DNA of 62,446 nt from Acidobacteriota bacterium (lineage in GTDB: Bacteria > Acidobacteriota > Blastocatellia > RBC074). The translations under genes were made by a program, and so were the position numbers. The stretch is from NCBI GenBank assembly GCA_016710075.1, contig JADJLO010000026.1, forward strand, positions 1 to 62,446, in the 5' to 3' direction. This document shows, in pieces, positions 9,068-17,892 of the stretch. Under the pieces are notes generated by a model. It was given only the letters and a program-made list of their open reading frames with translations. It made no database searches and had not been told where the DNA came from. Position 1 is the stretch's first letter; every line of letters begins with the position of its first letter.

Positions 9068-9649
9068 CTATCCGGTCTTCAAAGGCCCGGCGACCTTGTA
9101 CGTACTGAAGATGATGCCGGACGGAAATGCTTTCGTGCTGACGAGCTCGAATGAGCATGGCGGGGTTCCCTCCGCAAAGAAGCGCTTCCCCGTTCCCAAC
9201 AGGACCGGATAGACAGCCAGCAGGACTTCATCCGCAAGCCCATGCTCGAGCAGCGGCGATGTCAGCGTGGAGCTACCCGAGAGAATAAGGTCCGGGCCGT
9301 CCTGCGACTTGAGGCGGCGAACGCCCTCGACGAGGTCCGGGCCAAGGCCCTCGAACGGGCCCCATTCGAGACTTTCCGGACGGTGGGTGGCGACATGTTT
9401 CGTCGCCGCATTGAGGCCGTCCGCCATCGGACTGCTCGGCGCCTTTGGCCAGAAGCCTGACCAGATATCGTAGGTGCGACGGCCAAGCAGCAGATCGAGC
9501 CTCTCGCCATACGCGGCGAGCATTGCGTCCCGGCCTTCCGGGGTCCGATAGGGCGCGGTCCAGTCGCTGTAGGGGAAATCGCCGTCATCGGCAGAGTGCT
9601 GGATCACGCCGTCCAGCGAGATGTGTTCGATGATTTTGAGCTTTCTCAT
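9068..9649 (-). CDS. Dihydrofolate-reductase-like / RibD C-terminal-domain protein
   Basis: From ATG 9649 (MRKLKIIEHISLDGVIQHSA) the 193-residue product has the features of the RibD_C/DHFR fold: the N-terminal strand with SLDG, LLLGRRTYDIWSGFWP, the nucleotide-binding loop LILSGSSTLTSPLLEHGLADE and VYPVLLGTGKRFF. Members of this group are NADPH-dependent reductases related to bacterial RibG and not usually true folate reductases. Single-gene cassette; intact. Confidence 0.85.
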   Translation of the reverse strand: MRKLKIIEHISLDGVIQHSADDGDFPYSDWTAPYRTPEGRDAMLAAYGERLDLLLGRRTYDIWSGFWPKAPSSPMADGLNAATKHVATHRPESLEWGPFEGLGPDLVEGVRRLKSQDGPDLILSGSSTLTSPLLEHGLADEVLLAVYPVLLGTGKRFFAEGTPPCSFELVSTKAFPSGIIFSTYKVAGPLKTG

Positions 9650-9712
9650 TTGAGTCTCCGTGTTCCAGGGTGTCAACACTCAGGTCTCGACATCAAGTGA
9701 TGTGTTTCGTCT

Positions 9713-9793
9713 GCTTAACGTTCGAGCTAAGCGGGGGCCAGCGGTGGGACGCCAGGCCCGCCGTTGGGCTTCCACTTGAGCGAGGGGTTAGGC
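9713..9793 (-). repeat. attC site, type F
   Basis: Left box gcttaac, right box gttaggc, outer arms gttcgagctaagcgg and cttgagcgagggg, inner hairpin GGCGGGC/GCCCGCC-like. This is the most complete type F site. Confidence 0.8.
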
Positions 9794-10174
9794 CACATTT
9801 TCTCGAAAGTGCACGATGTTGCCCTCGGGGTCGCAGATGTTCCGGACTCTCATTCGAGGCCCAGGCCAGATTGGACCCCAGACCAAGCCACCACATTCCT
9901 CAGCCACCTTCTCGGCCGCGGTCAGGCTCTCGACAGTGAAGAACGGCTTGATCGCTTGTTCTTCCCGCGCCACTGGAGGTTTGGCGATCACGATTGACTC
10001 AGCGTACTGCGCCGGGATGGCGTGAATGATGATCTGGGCATCTTGCGCCTGAAGAACCTTGTGCTCGTTGTCTGCGTGTAGGACGCGAGCTCCCAGGACC
10101 CGCTCGTAGAACGTTGAGACTTCTTCAAGGTGCTTGGCGTAGATCAGCACGCCAGCGCTCGCGGTACTTGGCAT
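9788..10174 (-). CDS. VOC-family protein, stop codon inside attC
   Basis: ATG 10174 is preceded at proper distance by AGGAG, which fixes the start (MPSTASAGVLIYAKHLEEVS). The 128-residue product shows FYERVLGARVLHADNEH, IKPFFTVESLTAAEKVAEEC and the C-terminal VRNICDPEGNIVHFREN with the metal-ligand region. The TAA stop lies in the attC right box, so integration of a different cassette there could not change it. Fourth VOC cassette in this part of the array. Confidence 0.85.
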   Translation of the reverse strand: MPSTASAGVLIYAKHLEEVSTFYERVLGARVLHADNEHKVLQAQDAQIIIHAIPAQYAESIVIAKPPVAREEQAIKPFFTVESLTAAEKVAEECGGLVWGPIWPGPRMRVRNICDPEGNIVHFRENVA

Positions 10175-10220
10175 TGGATTCTCCTGCCGCAACGAACGGG
10201 CAGAGCGCGTCGCTCGTGCG

Positions 10221-10311
10221 GCCTAACACCACGTTAACAGTGCCGCGCCTGTTACATTGGAAGTCAAATACAACCCTCGTTGGCGCGGCTACGGTTGTAT
10301 AGATGTCAGGC
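10221..10311 (-). repeat. attC site, type E
   Basis: Left box gcctaac, right box gtcaggc; arms CGTTAACAGTGCCGCG and GGCGCGGCTACGGTTG are close to those of attC 2433. Confidence 0.85.
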
Positions 10312-10350
10312 CAGGCTTCAGATCAACCCAATTCCTCTAAATCAAAATGC

Positions 10351-11751
10351 CTACTTAATCTTCTTGGCCGGCTGATCCCTGCCGTTCTGGTGAAGCACTA
10401 CATGTGTTACCTGGCCTTTGTCGTCTTTGACGAAAGTCACTTGAGCGTCCACCACTTCTATGAAAAAGTCCGTTTCGGTTTGAGCGAATAGCTCCAACTT
10501 TTGCTGGCCGGTTGCTTGCGTGAAAAACTTATCGCCTTCGCGGCTAAAAGTGAGGATGAAAGCTGGCGTAAGCTGATATTCGCCAACATAAGCGTCAAAA
10601 ATCTTTGGATCAAGTTTGATTGCTTTGCGCTCTTTCGGCGTTTCAATTTTGGCTAACGGATATTGGCTTTCGAGCAAATGGAGGCCAATGTCGTCAATAT
10701 CGTTAGTCGAGTTCGAGAGTACGACGACGCCTCTCCGTTTCTTCTTGTCAAAGCCGATGAATGAGTGATATCCACCTGTACCACCGTTATGCCATACGAT
10801 TTCAGTGTCGAACTTCTTTTGGATGATCCAGCCCAGACCAACTTCCACGTCAGGTGTGCCCATGTCATGTTGTGGTTGATGGGTCTTCTGCATCGCAGTT
10901 AGTAGCGGCGAGTTACTCAAACCCAGATTGGCTGCGACGAACTTCAACATCTCTTTTGTTGTTGAACGCAACGCACCAGCACCGGCAAAGGTCGGCAAAT
11001 CCCAATTCGCAACAGGTTTAAGTGCTGGATTGTGTCCCCTTGCGAGACGCGCTTGCATCTCGGGCGTTAACTTGATGCGAGTGCTGTCCATCTTGAGCGG
11101 CTGACAGATGCGTGTGCGGACGAGGGTTTCATAATCCATGCCGGCACGAAGCGCGAGAATATGGCCTAGCAAGCCAACGCCATAATTCGAATACTCGGCT
11201 TTTGCACCGATGTCACGTGGTAGCGTGTAGCCCGACAAAAACGCATACATTTGCTCGACCGAGTAATCGGCATATGGGTTCTGATTATCCTTCGGAGCGA
11301 AATTGTTCGGCATACGCGGCAAGCCCGAAGTATGGCTGGACAGATGCAGTAGCGTAATCTCTTTGCCATCGCGTGTCGGCGTTTTCACCGACTTCGGCAA
11401 GTATTTTGAGATTGGATCGTTCAAGTTCACCTCGCCGCGTTCGACCATATCGGCGAGCAGAATTGCGGTGAAAACTTTGGTTACTGAACCGATTTCAAAT
11501 ACCGAATCGCCATTGACTATTTGAGTGCTTTCCTGGGATGGCTTCCCATAGCTAATGACGCGCGTACCTTTTTCATCCACCAGACCTACAACAATGCCGA
11601 CGCTCTTCTTTGCACGATCAATACGGTCTTGCAGAATGCTTTTGACTTCGCCATCAGTAATTCCTGTTTGCGCAACGACCAACCGAGTCGGCAGCAATGT
11701 GACAGAAACCAACAGGGAAATAATTACTGTCCGTTTAATTATTTGCTTCAC
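10351..11751 (-). CDS. Class C beta-lactamase-related serine hydrolase
   Basis: The 466-residue product has a signal peptide (MKQIIKRTVIISLLVSVTLL ... VVAQ) and the penicillin-binding/class C motifs: SVTK near residue 89 (nucleophile serine and lysine), YSN in GAKAEYSNYGVG and the third motif HNGGTGG in place of KTG. These enzymes act in the periplasm on esters, D-amino-acid peptides or beta-lactams. The long C-terminal domain after residue ~350 is a lipocalin-like barrel often fused to such hydrolases. It is intact and fills a whole cassette. Resistance function is not implied: most relatives are esterases or peptidases. Confidence 0.9.
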   Translation of the reverse strand: MKQIIKRTVIISLLVSVTLLPTRLVVAQTGITDGEVKSILQDRIDRAKKSVGIVVGLVDEKGTRVISYGKPSQESTQIVNGDSVFEIGSVTKVFTAILLADMVERGEVNLNDPISKYLPKSVKTPTRDGKEITLLHLSSHTSGLPRMPNNFAPKDNQNPYADYSVEQMYAFLSGYTLPRDIGAKAEYSNYGVGLLGHILALRAGMDYETLVRTRICQPLKMDSTRIKLTPEMQARLARGHNPALKPVANWDLPTFAGAGALRSTTKEMLKFVAANLGLSNSPLLTAMQKTHQPQHDMGTPDVEVGLGWIIQKKFDTEIVWHNGGTGGYHSFIGFDKKKRRGVVVLSNSTNDIDDIGLHLLESQYPLAKIETPKERKAIKLDPKIFDAYVGEYQLTPAFILTFSREGDKFFTQATGQQKLELFAQTETDFFIEVVDAQVTFVKDDKGQVTHVVLHQNGRDQPAKKIK

Positions 11752-11808
11752 AGTTGTTCTCCTTTAGCTTTCTACTGCTGGGTTCTTGAAATTTGCCAGG
11801 TCACGAAG

Positions 11809-11865
11809 GCCTAACGGTCCGGTTCAGCGGCGCGCGCAAGCGTCCGCTGCAACGCGTGGTTAGCC
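11809..11865 (-). repeat. attC site, short (57 bases)
   Basis: Left box gcctaac, right box gttagcc, arms GTTCAGCGG and CCGCTGCAAC with the extra C in the right arm. No matching ggctaac is found at the right border of this cassette. Confidence 0.85.
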
Positions 11866-11869
11866 GTCG

Positions 11870-12733
11870 TCACGCTCGCGCACCTTCGCGCCACATCGCC
11901 GCGGTCTGGGCGATGAAGGCGGCCACCTCGCCGGGTGCCTCGAGCTGTGGGTAGTGCCCGACGCCGGGAAGCTCGCGGATCGGAGCGTCCTTCACGAGGG
12001 AGCGAACGGCGTCGAGGACGTGGCTCCCCGACACGGGATCATCCGCGCCCCACACAAAGGCCCTGGGCGCGGTGGACTTTCCGAGCGCAGCCACCAGCGC
12101 CTCACGCCGTCCGCGTCGCTCGGCGATGTAGTGCAAGAGGCGCGGCTGGATCGCGAGGCCGTCGTGGCTCGTGATCGACTCCCATACGTCGTCCTCCGGG
12201 AGCCGCTCTTTGCGCACGAGCACCGCGCGAAGGGCGCGCAGGACGGTCCGGCGGTTGAGCAGCGGAACACCCAGCACCGCGCCTACCCGACTCGCAATGA
12301 AGCGCTGAATCGGCCGCGCGCGATGCTGAGCAGGATCGATCGCGCCGTTCAGGAAAATGACACCGTCGAGAATAAACGGCGCCTTCGGCGTGCCCGCGAG
12401 GAAATCTTGCCCGATGGTCACGGCATAGTCGTGCACGACGAGCACGGCCCGCGTGATGCTCGCAGCGGTGGTGACCTTCGCCAGCACCTCATGCTGCAGC
12501 GGGTAGCTGTAAGCGCGCCGGGGCTTGGACGACTCACCGAACCCAAGAAAGTCGAAGCTCACGCAGCGGTACGTCTTTGCAAGATGCTCGATGATCGGCG
12601 CGTAGTCGTGACTGCTCGTCGGGAAGCCGTGCGCGAAGAGGAGCGTCGGGCCCGCCCCATCGACGCGGAACCAGATGCGCTCTTCACCCAGCCGTGTGGT
12701 CTGGCCGCCATCGACCCAAGCCTGCCTGTTCAT
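11870..12733 (-). CDS. Alpha/beta-hydrolase, epoxide-hydrolase/dehalogenase-like
   Basis: The 287-residue product has LLFAHGFPTSSHDYAPI (oxyanion HGF-P), the strand CVSFDFLGFGESSKP and the nucleophile elbow VLVVHDYAVTIGQDF. The H-D-Y elbow makes aspartate the likely nucleophile, as in epoxide hydrolases and haloalkane dehalogenases, where V-x-H-D-W is usual. The acid sits in VWGADDPVSG and the histidine in ELPGVGHYPQLEAPG. GC-rich and intact. Its neighbour on the left is attC 11809. Confidence 0.85.
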   Translation of the reverse strand: MNRQAWVDGGQTTRLGEERIWFRVDGAGPTLLFAHGFPTSSHDYAPIIEHLAKTYRCVSFDFLGFGESSKPRRAYSYPLQHEVLAKVTTAASITRAVLVVHDYAVTIGQDFLAGTPKAPFILDGVIFLNGAIDPAQHRARPIQRFIASRVGAVLGVPLLNRRTVLRALRAVLVRKERLPEDDVWESITSHDGLAIQPRLLHYIAERRGRREALVAALGKSTAPRAFVWGADDPVSGSHVLDAVRSLVKDAPIRELPGVGHYPQLEAPGEVAAFIAQTAAMWREGARA

Positions 12734-13009
12734 CTCGGTCCTCCTCTATCTGCAGTTCGCGAGCATACATGCAGTGTAACTTGCGCTCGACGCTGCTCGT
12801 CGCTTCACTCGACGCGGTGACGATCGGACCAATGACTTAGTCAGACGGCCCGTCGGTCGCGTTCATCGTGCCTGCCGCCAAGCTGCCCTTGCTAATCGCC
12901 TCAGTTACCGTCGAGCCCGCGCGGTACCTCTTGCAGCCGTTTCTTCGTCAAGTCGGGCTGGCTGACGGTCGGGTTCTACCGCGTTGCAGCGCGCCGCGGA
13001 GCAACGTCG
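12734..13009. other. non-coding, no recognisable gene
   Basis: I see no credible reading frame. The left half of an attC is expected here, because a right box with its arm follows at 13010, but no RYYYAAC box with a matching arm is visible. Confidence 0.4.
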
Positions 13010-13029
13010 ACTGCAACCCGTTGTTGGGC
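13010..13029 (-). repeat. half attC (right box and arm only)
   Basis: gtcgactgcaacccgttgttgggc-type arrangement ends in right box gttgggc, which matches gcccaac at 14125 as expected for the cassette in between. Confidence 0.55.
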
Positions 13030-13077
13030 GAAACGACGAACGGCTGCAGTCAAGGAGTGTCAGGTTGGCGGCACGCT

Positions 13078-14055
13078 TCACGTTGCTCGTCCGGCCTTTC
13101 TGAGCACATAGAGCGCATCCACGGTGACGAAGGGATTGCCCTTCTTCTTGTGCCGTATGCCCCAGTCCGCATAGGTCCCACGTGTTTCGATTCGGTCCGC
13201 CTTCTTCACGTTGGTCCATTCGACTGGAAATGTGCCGTCGGCAAGGCGTTTGCCCTCCAGAAGGTCGAGCGCATCCCGGCATCGCTGATCGCGCAGCAGA
13301 CCGATCTCCGCCATCACGAGGAGTGCACTCAGCACGTCGTAGAATCGGATGGGATAGTGGATCTTGTCAACGGGGCCTCCCCACTCCGGCTCGATCAGCA
13401 CACCATCTCGCTTGCGCCAGAGGAGATGCCGGGCTAGCAGGAACTCGGCCGCACGTTTGACCGTTTTCTGCGCTCGCTCGTCTCCGGTAGCCCGATACCA
13501 GTGCGCCAGTCCCCGAAGAGGGAGGAGTGTCTCCTGAACAGAAGAAGTGTGTGCACCCGGTCGCTTGTCGCAGTTCCATCCGCCATCCGGCCACTGAAAG
13601 GCGACAAGGCGATCTACGAGAAGGAGCACGTGTTCGTCATCGACGATGCCCAATACGAGCTGCGACCAAATGGCGTTGCCTTCCATCGATGCGCAGCGGC
13701 GCGGTCGCAGCGGCTGGTCGGGCAAGAACACTGTACTCGGTGGCTTCAGGAACGCCGGCGCGAACATCCAGTTCATGACGCGCTGGCGCAGAGGGAGCAG
13801 CCTCTCGTCTCCTGCCGGGAACCCAATCTCCGCCAGAGAGTACAGCGTCCAATGCGGCCCCTGCCACTTTCGATACGGATTGAAGCGCTCGCCGTTCAGG
13901 GCCAGCAGGAGGCGCTTCGCCATCGCCGACGAGCCGATCGCCCGGCGCAACCTGGACAACGCCGGTGAGCTCTCCGACTCGCCGGCGAGTAGCCGCCGGG
14001 CCCGGTACGCAACGGCCGGGTTCTCGTGGGCACACAGTGAATCGGTCAGCGTCAT
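13078..14055 (-). CDS. Squalene-cyclase-like / prenyltransferase-repeat protein
   Basis: The 325-residue product is an all-helical protein with QW-type repeats: VAFQWPDGGWNCDKRPGAHT is a clear QW motif (Q-x-x-x-G-x-W) and GKRLADGTFPVEW a weaker one; WTLYSLAEIGFP and LLPLRGLAHWY are barrel helices. It is half the length of a squalene-hopene cyclase and lacks the DxDD motif, so it is unlikely to be a cyclase; single-barrel relatives are uncharacterised. Translation starts at ATG 14055. Intact, GC-rich. Confidence 0.7.
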   Translation of the reverse strand: MTLTDSLCAHENPAVAYRARRLLAGESESSPALSRLRRAIGSSAMAKRLLLALNGERFNPYRKWQGPHWTLYSLAEIGFPAGDERLLPLRQRVMNWMFAPAFLKPPSTVFLPDQPLRPRRCASMEGNAIWSQLVLGIVDDEHVLLLVDRLVAFQWPDGGWNCDKRPGAHTSSVQETLLPLRGLAHWYRATGDERAQKTVKRAAEFLLARHLLWRKRDGVLIEPEWGGPVDKIHYPIRFYDVLSALLVMAEIGLLRDQRCRDALDLLEGKRLADGTFPVEWTNVKKADRIETRGTYADWGIRHKKKGNPFVTVDALYVLRKAGRAT

Positions 14056-14124
14056 GCGATGGCCTCAGGGCCGGGTGGGCTTCAGAGTACCCGGGCCAAA
14101 GCACGGGGCCTTCCCCCTGGCTCC

Positions 14125-14160
14125 GCCCAACGATCGAGTTCACCCGGCCACCACTTTCCG
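14125..14160 (-). repeat. left half of attC, interrupted by IS copy 2
   Basis: Left box gcccaac, then gatcgagttcacccggccac, a normal attC left half. The rest is replaced by the IS200/IS605 element that begins next to it. Confidence 0.65.
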
Positions 14161-14169
14161 TTGACACCT

Positions 14170-14204
14170 CCCCCACTAAACCGGATGACCGGCTATAGTG
14201 GGGG
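14170..14204. repeat. subterminal hairpin, tnpB-side end
   Basis: Nine-base perfect stem CCCCCACTA / TAGTGGGGG, with a smaller ccgg/ccgg stem inside, next to the end of tnpB. It is the expected right-end recognition structure. Confidence 0.7.
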
Positions 14205-15334
14205 ATTCTTCTCGGTTCACACGGGCTTCGTAGCCCATCCCCGAAGCACGTGCCCCGCGCTTTTGAATGTTAATGGCGGCATTATGATCACGATGCGCAA
14301 CAAAACCGCAGTTGATGCAACGGTGCTCTCTTACCGCAAGAGACTTGCGCACGCGACTGCCGCACTGGGAGCAGTCTTGCGACGTATAGGCTGGGTTCAC
14401 CAGAATCACTTCACGGCCAGCATTCGCAGCTTTGCTTGTGAGGATCCTGGCGAATTGGTTCCAGCCCGCGTCACTGATGCTTTTGGCGAGATGGTGATTC
14501 CTGACCATCCGCACACGTTCAAATCTTCGATGGTGATGTGATCGTAACGTCGAATCACATCAAGCGCCGTCTTGTGGTGAAAGTCGGCACGCTGCCTTTT
14601 GATATGCAGGTGCTTCCTCGCCAGAATATTGATTGCCTTCCGGCGCCGGTTGCTGCGCTTGTTCTTTCGGCGCGCAACGGTGCGCTGTGCTCTCTTGAGT
14701 TCACTTTCGGCGGCGCGGTAATGTTTCGGGTTTTCAACTCGCTCGCCATTGGAGACGGCGGCAAAGCACTCTATCCCGAGGTCTATCCCCGTCGCCTTCC
14801 CGGTCTTCGGGATGAAGCGGGATTGATTGCATTCAACGGCAAACACGACATACCAGCCATCGGCTTCTCGTTTGATTGTGCAGGTTTTGATCCTTCCTTC
14901 AATCGGACGGGATAGACGGACACGGCAAGAGCCGATCTTGCTCAGGTGCAGTTTGTCGCCTTCGAGACGGAAACCGCTCTGAGGATAGACAAACGAATCA
15001 AAGAACGCCTTGCCCTTGAATCTTGGGTAGCCCGGTTTTTGACCTGCCTTGACGCGGCGAAAAAGTTGTCGAACGCCTTCTGAGAGCGGCGCAGAACGTC
15101 TTGAAGCACCTGACTGTGGACGGCGGCAACGTCCGGGCGGATGGCTTTGATGCCGGGAAGCTGCGCCGACTGGGAATTGTAGTTGAGCGAGACGTGATTG
15201 ATTTGATAGGCGTCCCGGCGCTCTTGAAGGCTGGCGTTATAGAGTTCACGGCAAGTATCGAGCGTGAAAACGCAGGCTTGCTCAAAGGCGGGATTGGTTT
15301 TTAACTTGAACTTGTATGCTTTCACTCCCGGCAT
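14176..15334 (-). pseudogene. TnpB RNA-guided nuclease, IS copy 2, two or more frameshifts
   Basis: Starts at ATG 15334 (MPGVKAYKFKLKTNPAFEQA). Frames joined in order give a ~385-residue TnpB: N-terminal wedge, the RuvC-I aspartate in KATGIDLGIECFAAV, the arginine-rich helix KNKRSNRRRKAINILARKHL, the RuvC-II glutamate in DHITIEDLN, zinc ribbon CSQC...CINC and RuvC-III aspartate in VAHRDHNAAINIQKR. Breaks occur near 15060-15070 and 14515. All catalytic residues are present, so sequence errors could hide an intact gene. Confidence 0.8.
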
Positions 15335-15349
15335 TATACTTAGTTCATT

Positions 15350-15556
15350 ATGGCAAAACAATCTCTTTCGACTCTCAATCACTGCGCTTACTCGCTTCAG
15401 TATCGCTTGGTTCTCGTTACCAAATACCGCCGCAAGGTAATCAGTCCGGCGATGATGAAGCGGTTGCGCGAGATAGTTGAAGACACGCTTGGCAAATGGA
15501 AGTTCGGAAGACATATTGGAAGCCTGGTTTCTGGCATCGCTCTTACTGTGTTCTGA
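15350..15556 (+). pseudogene. IS200-type TnpA, internally deleted, IS copy 2
   Basis: Begins MAKQSLSTLNHCAYSLQYRL and continues VLVTKYRRKVISPAMMKRLREIV, then jumps from DTLGKW to FGRHIGS. Comparison with copy 1 shows that about 130 bases encoding the HUH motif (DHVHLLF) are missing. The protein therefore lacks the metal site and this copy cannot make its own transposase. Confidence 0.8.
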
Positions 15557-15621
15557 CCTGCGGCGGCGCTCCGTTGGAGGTCATCAAGCGTTGCCATTGA
15601 AAATCAAAGGTAAAGACGATC

Positions 15622-15643
15622 CATCGGGCTAAGTCGCCCGATG
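15622..15643. repeat. subterminal hairpin, tnpA-side end
   Basis: Perfect eight-base stem CATCGGGC/GCCCGATG with a six-base loop. Copy 1 has the same structure with mutations. Confidence 0.7.
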
Positions 15644-15749
15644 CGAATTCATCACCCAAGCAGCCCAGGATGGCGGCTATGGATGGAGTATTCTTTTAGC
15701 AAAGAGAGATAAATTACTTTTTTTTCGGCCAGATGCGCAATTGGAGCCA

Positions 15750-15841
15750 GCCTAACGGCCACGATCATCGGGGCGCGCCGGTGTTGTTGGTGACAAGCGA
15801 AGCCCCCGTTGGTGCGCCTCCGCTGAATTGGGTAGTTGGCC
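15750..15841 (-). repeat. attC site, diverged
   Basis: Left box gcctaac, right box gttggcc, inner stem GGGGCGCGCC / GGTGCGCCTC. Arms pair less well than in neighbours. Confidence 0.7.
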
Positions 15842-15854
15842 GACCTTCCCGGTG

Positions 15855-17045
15855 CTAGCGCTTGCCCTCTGTATCCACAGCCGCGGTAATCAGGTTCAGG
15901 AACTGCGTCCTCGCCGCCGACCGCTCCCGCCCGGTCGCCACGGGCCAGGCACTGTTGATCGCCACGACCAGACGCCGTGCCGGATCGATGTAAAGTAGTT
16001 GACCATAAATCCCAATAGCGGCAAAAGCGCCACCGTTCATCGTCCACCACTGGTAGCCGTAGCCGCGATCCGCAGAGGTGGTGTCAGCCTGTCGCCGTGT
16101 GGCGGCTTCAAACCAGCCATCGGGAACAATTGAGCGGCCGTTAATGCGTCCACCGTCCAGGACGAACTGGCCGTACCGCGCGTAGTCGCGGAGTCCGACT
16201 TGGAGGCAGCACCCGGCCAGTTCATGGTGTGAACGATCCGTCGACCAGAAGGCCGACTGCTCCATCCCATAAGGAGCCCAGATGTTGGTCGACAGGTATT
16301 CGGCCAGAGTCTGCTTGGTCGCCGAGGTGACGAGTACGCCCAGCAGGTGCGTCTCCCCGGTCTTATAGACCCACTTGGTACCCGGCGGAGCCTCTCGCGG
16401 CAGCTTTCGCATATAGCTCACCGTCGCGTTCATCCCCGGCTCGACCGGATCCACATAGAATCGAGCGACGTCAGACGCCGGGTCGGTGTAGTCCTCGTTC
16501 CATTTCACGCCCGAGGTCATCGTCAGCACTTGGCGTATGGTCACGCCATCATAGGCGCTATCTCGAAGCCCGGGAATGTACTTCGTGACAGGATCATCGA
16601 GGCTCGCGATGAAACCGTCCTTCATAGCTACGCCGACCAGTGTGCTGGTAACCGACTTGGCAACTGACTGTGAGATCCAGCGCCCGCTGCGACTGTAGCC
16701 GAGCCCGTAGCGTTCTAGTCGGATCACGCCATTATGAAGCACGATCAAGCCGGCGACCTTTTCATCAACGATAAACCGCTCGAGTGCCTCCGCGCCGGAC
16801 GTTCCGGGCCGGAGCGCGGCGAGCGGTGCTCCGGTGGGAAGCTCCCGCACCTGAGCGCCGCGCGGCACAGTCCGGCCGGAGTAGATGGACTCCCAGTGAG
16901 CGAACCCAAACTCCCTTTCCGCCTGAGTCCAGATCAATGACGAACGCCGGAGCGTTGCCGGGTCTGGCCTGTTCGTCGAGGTCTGTGGCGCGCCTTCAGT
17001 GGCGCAGACGGCAATGATCACGGCCAATAACACAAAGCGTCGCAT
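15855..17045 (-). CDS. Class C beta-lactamase-related serine hydrolase (NylB-type)
   Basis: From ATG 17045 (MRRFVLLAVIIAVCATEGAP) the 396-residue product has a signal peptide and the motif SVAK in RWISQSVAKSVTSTL, the second motif YKT in KWVYKTGETHLLG, and a C-terminal YGYQWWTMNGGAFAAIGIYGQ in the position of the third motif. The block ILTMTSGVKWNEDYTDPASD is characteristic of hydrolases related to 6-aminohexanoate-dimer hydrolase. Periplasmic esterase/amidase activity is likely. It is intact and starts a new cassette after the IS. Confidence 0.85.
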   Translation of the reverse strand: MRRFVLLAVIIAVCATEGAPQTSTNRPDPATLRRSSLIWTQAEREFGFAHWESIYSGRTVPRGAQVRELPTGAPLAALRPGTSGAEALERFIVDEKVAGLIVLHNGVIRLERYGLGYSRSGRWISQSVAKSVTSTLVGVAMKDGFIASLDDPVTKYIPGLRDSAYDGVTIRQVLTMTSGVKWNEDYTDPASDVARFYVDPVEPGMNATVSYMRKLPREAPPGTKWVYKTGETHLLGVLVTSATKQTLAEYLSTNIWAPYGMEQSAFWSTDRSHHELAGCCLQVGLRDYARYGQFVLDGGRINGRSIVPDGWFEAATRRQADTTSADRGYGYQWWTMNGGAFAAIGIYGQLLYIDPARRLVVAINSAWPVATGRERSAARTQFLNLITAAVDTEGKR

Positions 17046-17100
17046 AGTTGGGGATCCTCTCATTTCTAAAAAAATGATCGTGAGTTTCATGAATACCGAG

Positions 17101-17204
17101 GCCTAACGATTGAGATGACGCGGCGGAGGCCAATCACTTGTCAGTTGTCACGCGTCACTTGTCCCTGCTTTTGGCCGCCACTCGCGTCCAACGATTTGTT
17201 CGGC
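17101..17204 (-). repeat. attC site
   Basis: Left box gcctaac, right box gttcggc, arms TGACGCGGCGGAGGCC and GGCCGCCACTCGCGTCCA. Confidence 0.85.
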
Positions 17205-17210
17205 GGCGAC

Positions 17211-17810
17211 TCATCTTTGCCCCTGGTTTTTCAACCGTGCAAACTTCCCACGAACCTTGAGCGGTTGGTAGGGCCACGCTGCAGTTTTTCCTGAGGCAGC
17301 ATTCTTGCAGATAGCGACTTCCAGTTGGAAGCTCCCTTCGAGCTCATCAGACCCCGTGCGCGCGGTGGTGTGAAGATATCCAACGGTCAGATCTGCGGGG
17401 CGACAGTTGAATTTCAGCGGTCTGCCCCCGAGTTTTACCGGAAATGCGACGTACGTTCCTTGAATGAGCCGTCCTTCGCCGTCGGTCTCAATCAAAATGT
17501 CCCAGCCGCCGTCGGCGCTCAGCTCGATATGATCCGCTGCTATCTTCCCGACCTGGGCGCCGGGACTTGCCTGATCGAACCGCGGTCCGTGATCGTAACC
17601 CAGGATAACGCCAGGGATTTCCCAAGGTGCGCGCCCTGAATTGAAGGCAGGCATCTCGACCTGAACTTCGAAGGCCGGGCCTCCGATTATTCGCGAAGTT
17701 TCCGACACACTCGGGCCAATCGGCTTGCCCCTTCGCAGTCTCAACGCGACGATACAGGCGAGGAGCAACGCCAGCGCGATGATGAGCACCAATATCTTCT
17801 TACCACGCAT
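17211..17810 (-). CDS. Unknown membrane-anchored protein
   Basis: From ATG 17810 the ~199-residue product has one N-terminal membrane segment (KKILVLIIALALLLACIVAL) and a beta-rich extracytoplasmic domain without a motif I recognise. It contains a stretch PGVILGYDHGPRF and a late LEGSFQLEVAICKN. Intact single-gene cassette. No function proposed. Confidence 0.75.
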   Translation of the reverse strand: MRGKKILVLIIALALLLACIVALRLRRGKPIGPSVSETSRIIGGPAFEVQVEMPAFNSGRAPWEIPGVILGYDHGPRFDQASPGAQVGKIAADHIELSADGGWDILIETDGEGRLIQGTYVAFPVKLGGRPLKFNCRPADLTVGYLHTTARTGSDELEGSFQLEVAICKNAASGKTAAWPYQPLKVRGKFARLKNQGQR

Positions 17811-17892
17811 AATTACCACAGTCCCAGTATTGTTGTAGAAACGTTCGGTGGACTGGATTCGAATGCTATGTTTTCTTCCGAGAATGAAAGCC

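Larger units (their letters stand above)
14160..15713 (-). mobile_element. IS200/IS605-type element, copy 2
   Basis: Divergent tnpB (minus) and tnpA (plus) lie between two subterminal hairpins typical of the family: CCCCCACTA/TAGTGGGGG at 14170-14204 beside tnpB and CATCGGGC/GCCCGATG at 15622-15643 beside tnpA. Homology with copy 1 runs to about 15713. There is no inverted-repeat end or target duplication, as expected for single-strand transposition. It sits in an attC (14125). Confidence 0.85.

Noticed and set aside
10351..11751. Calling the class C-like enzymes (10351, 15855, 45175) antibiotic beta-lactamases
   Set aside because: They have S-x-x-K and Y-x-N/T/G-like motifs but lack a clear K-T-G and resemble esterase/peptidase relatives; resistance is not supported.
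11954..12820. Long plus-strand reading frame of 288 codons
   Set aside because: It is the complement of the GC-rich alpha/beta-hydrolase gene (11870-12733), whose motifs are clear; the plus-strand translation has no recognisable domain and many Arg.
12734..13009. A short gene upstream of the alpha/beta-hydrolase
   Set aside because: Only low-complexity, Arg/Cys-rich frames without start signals are present.
14176..15713. TnpB as a CRISPR-Cas12-type effector
   Set aside because: It sits beside an IS200-type tnpA with hairpin ends and is ~385 residues, the size of transposon TnpB.
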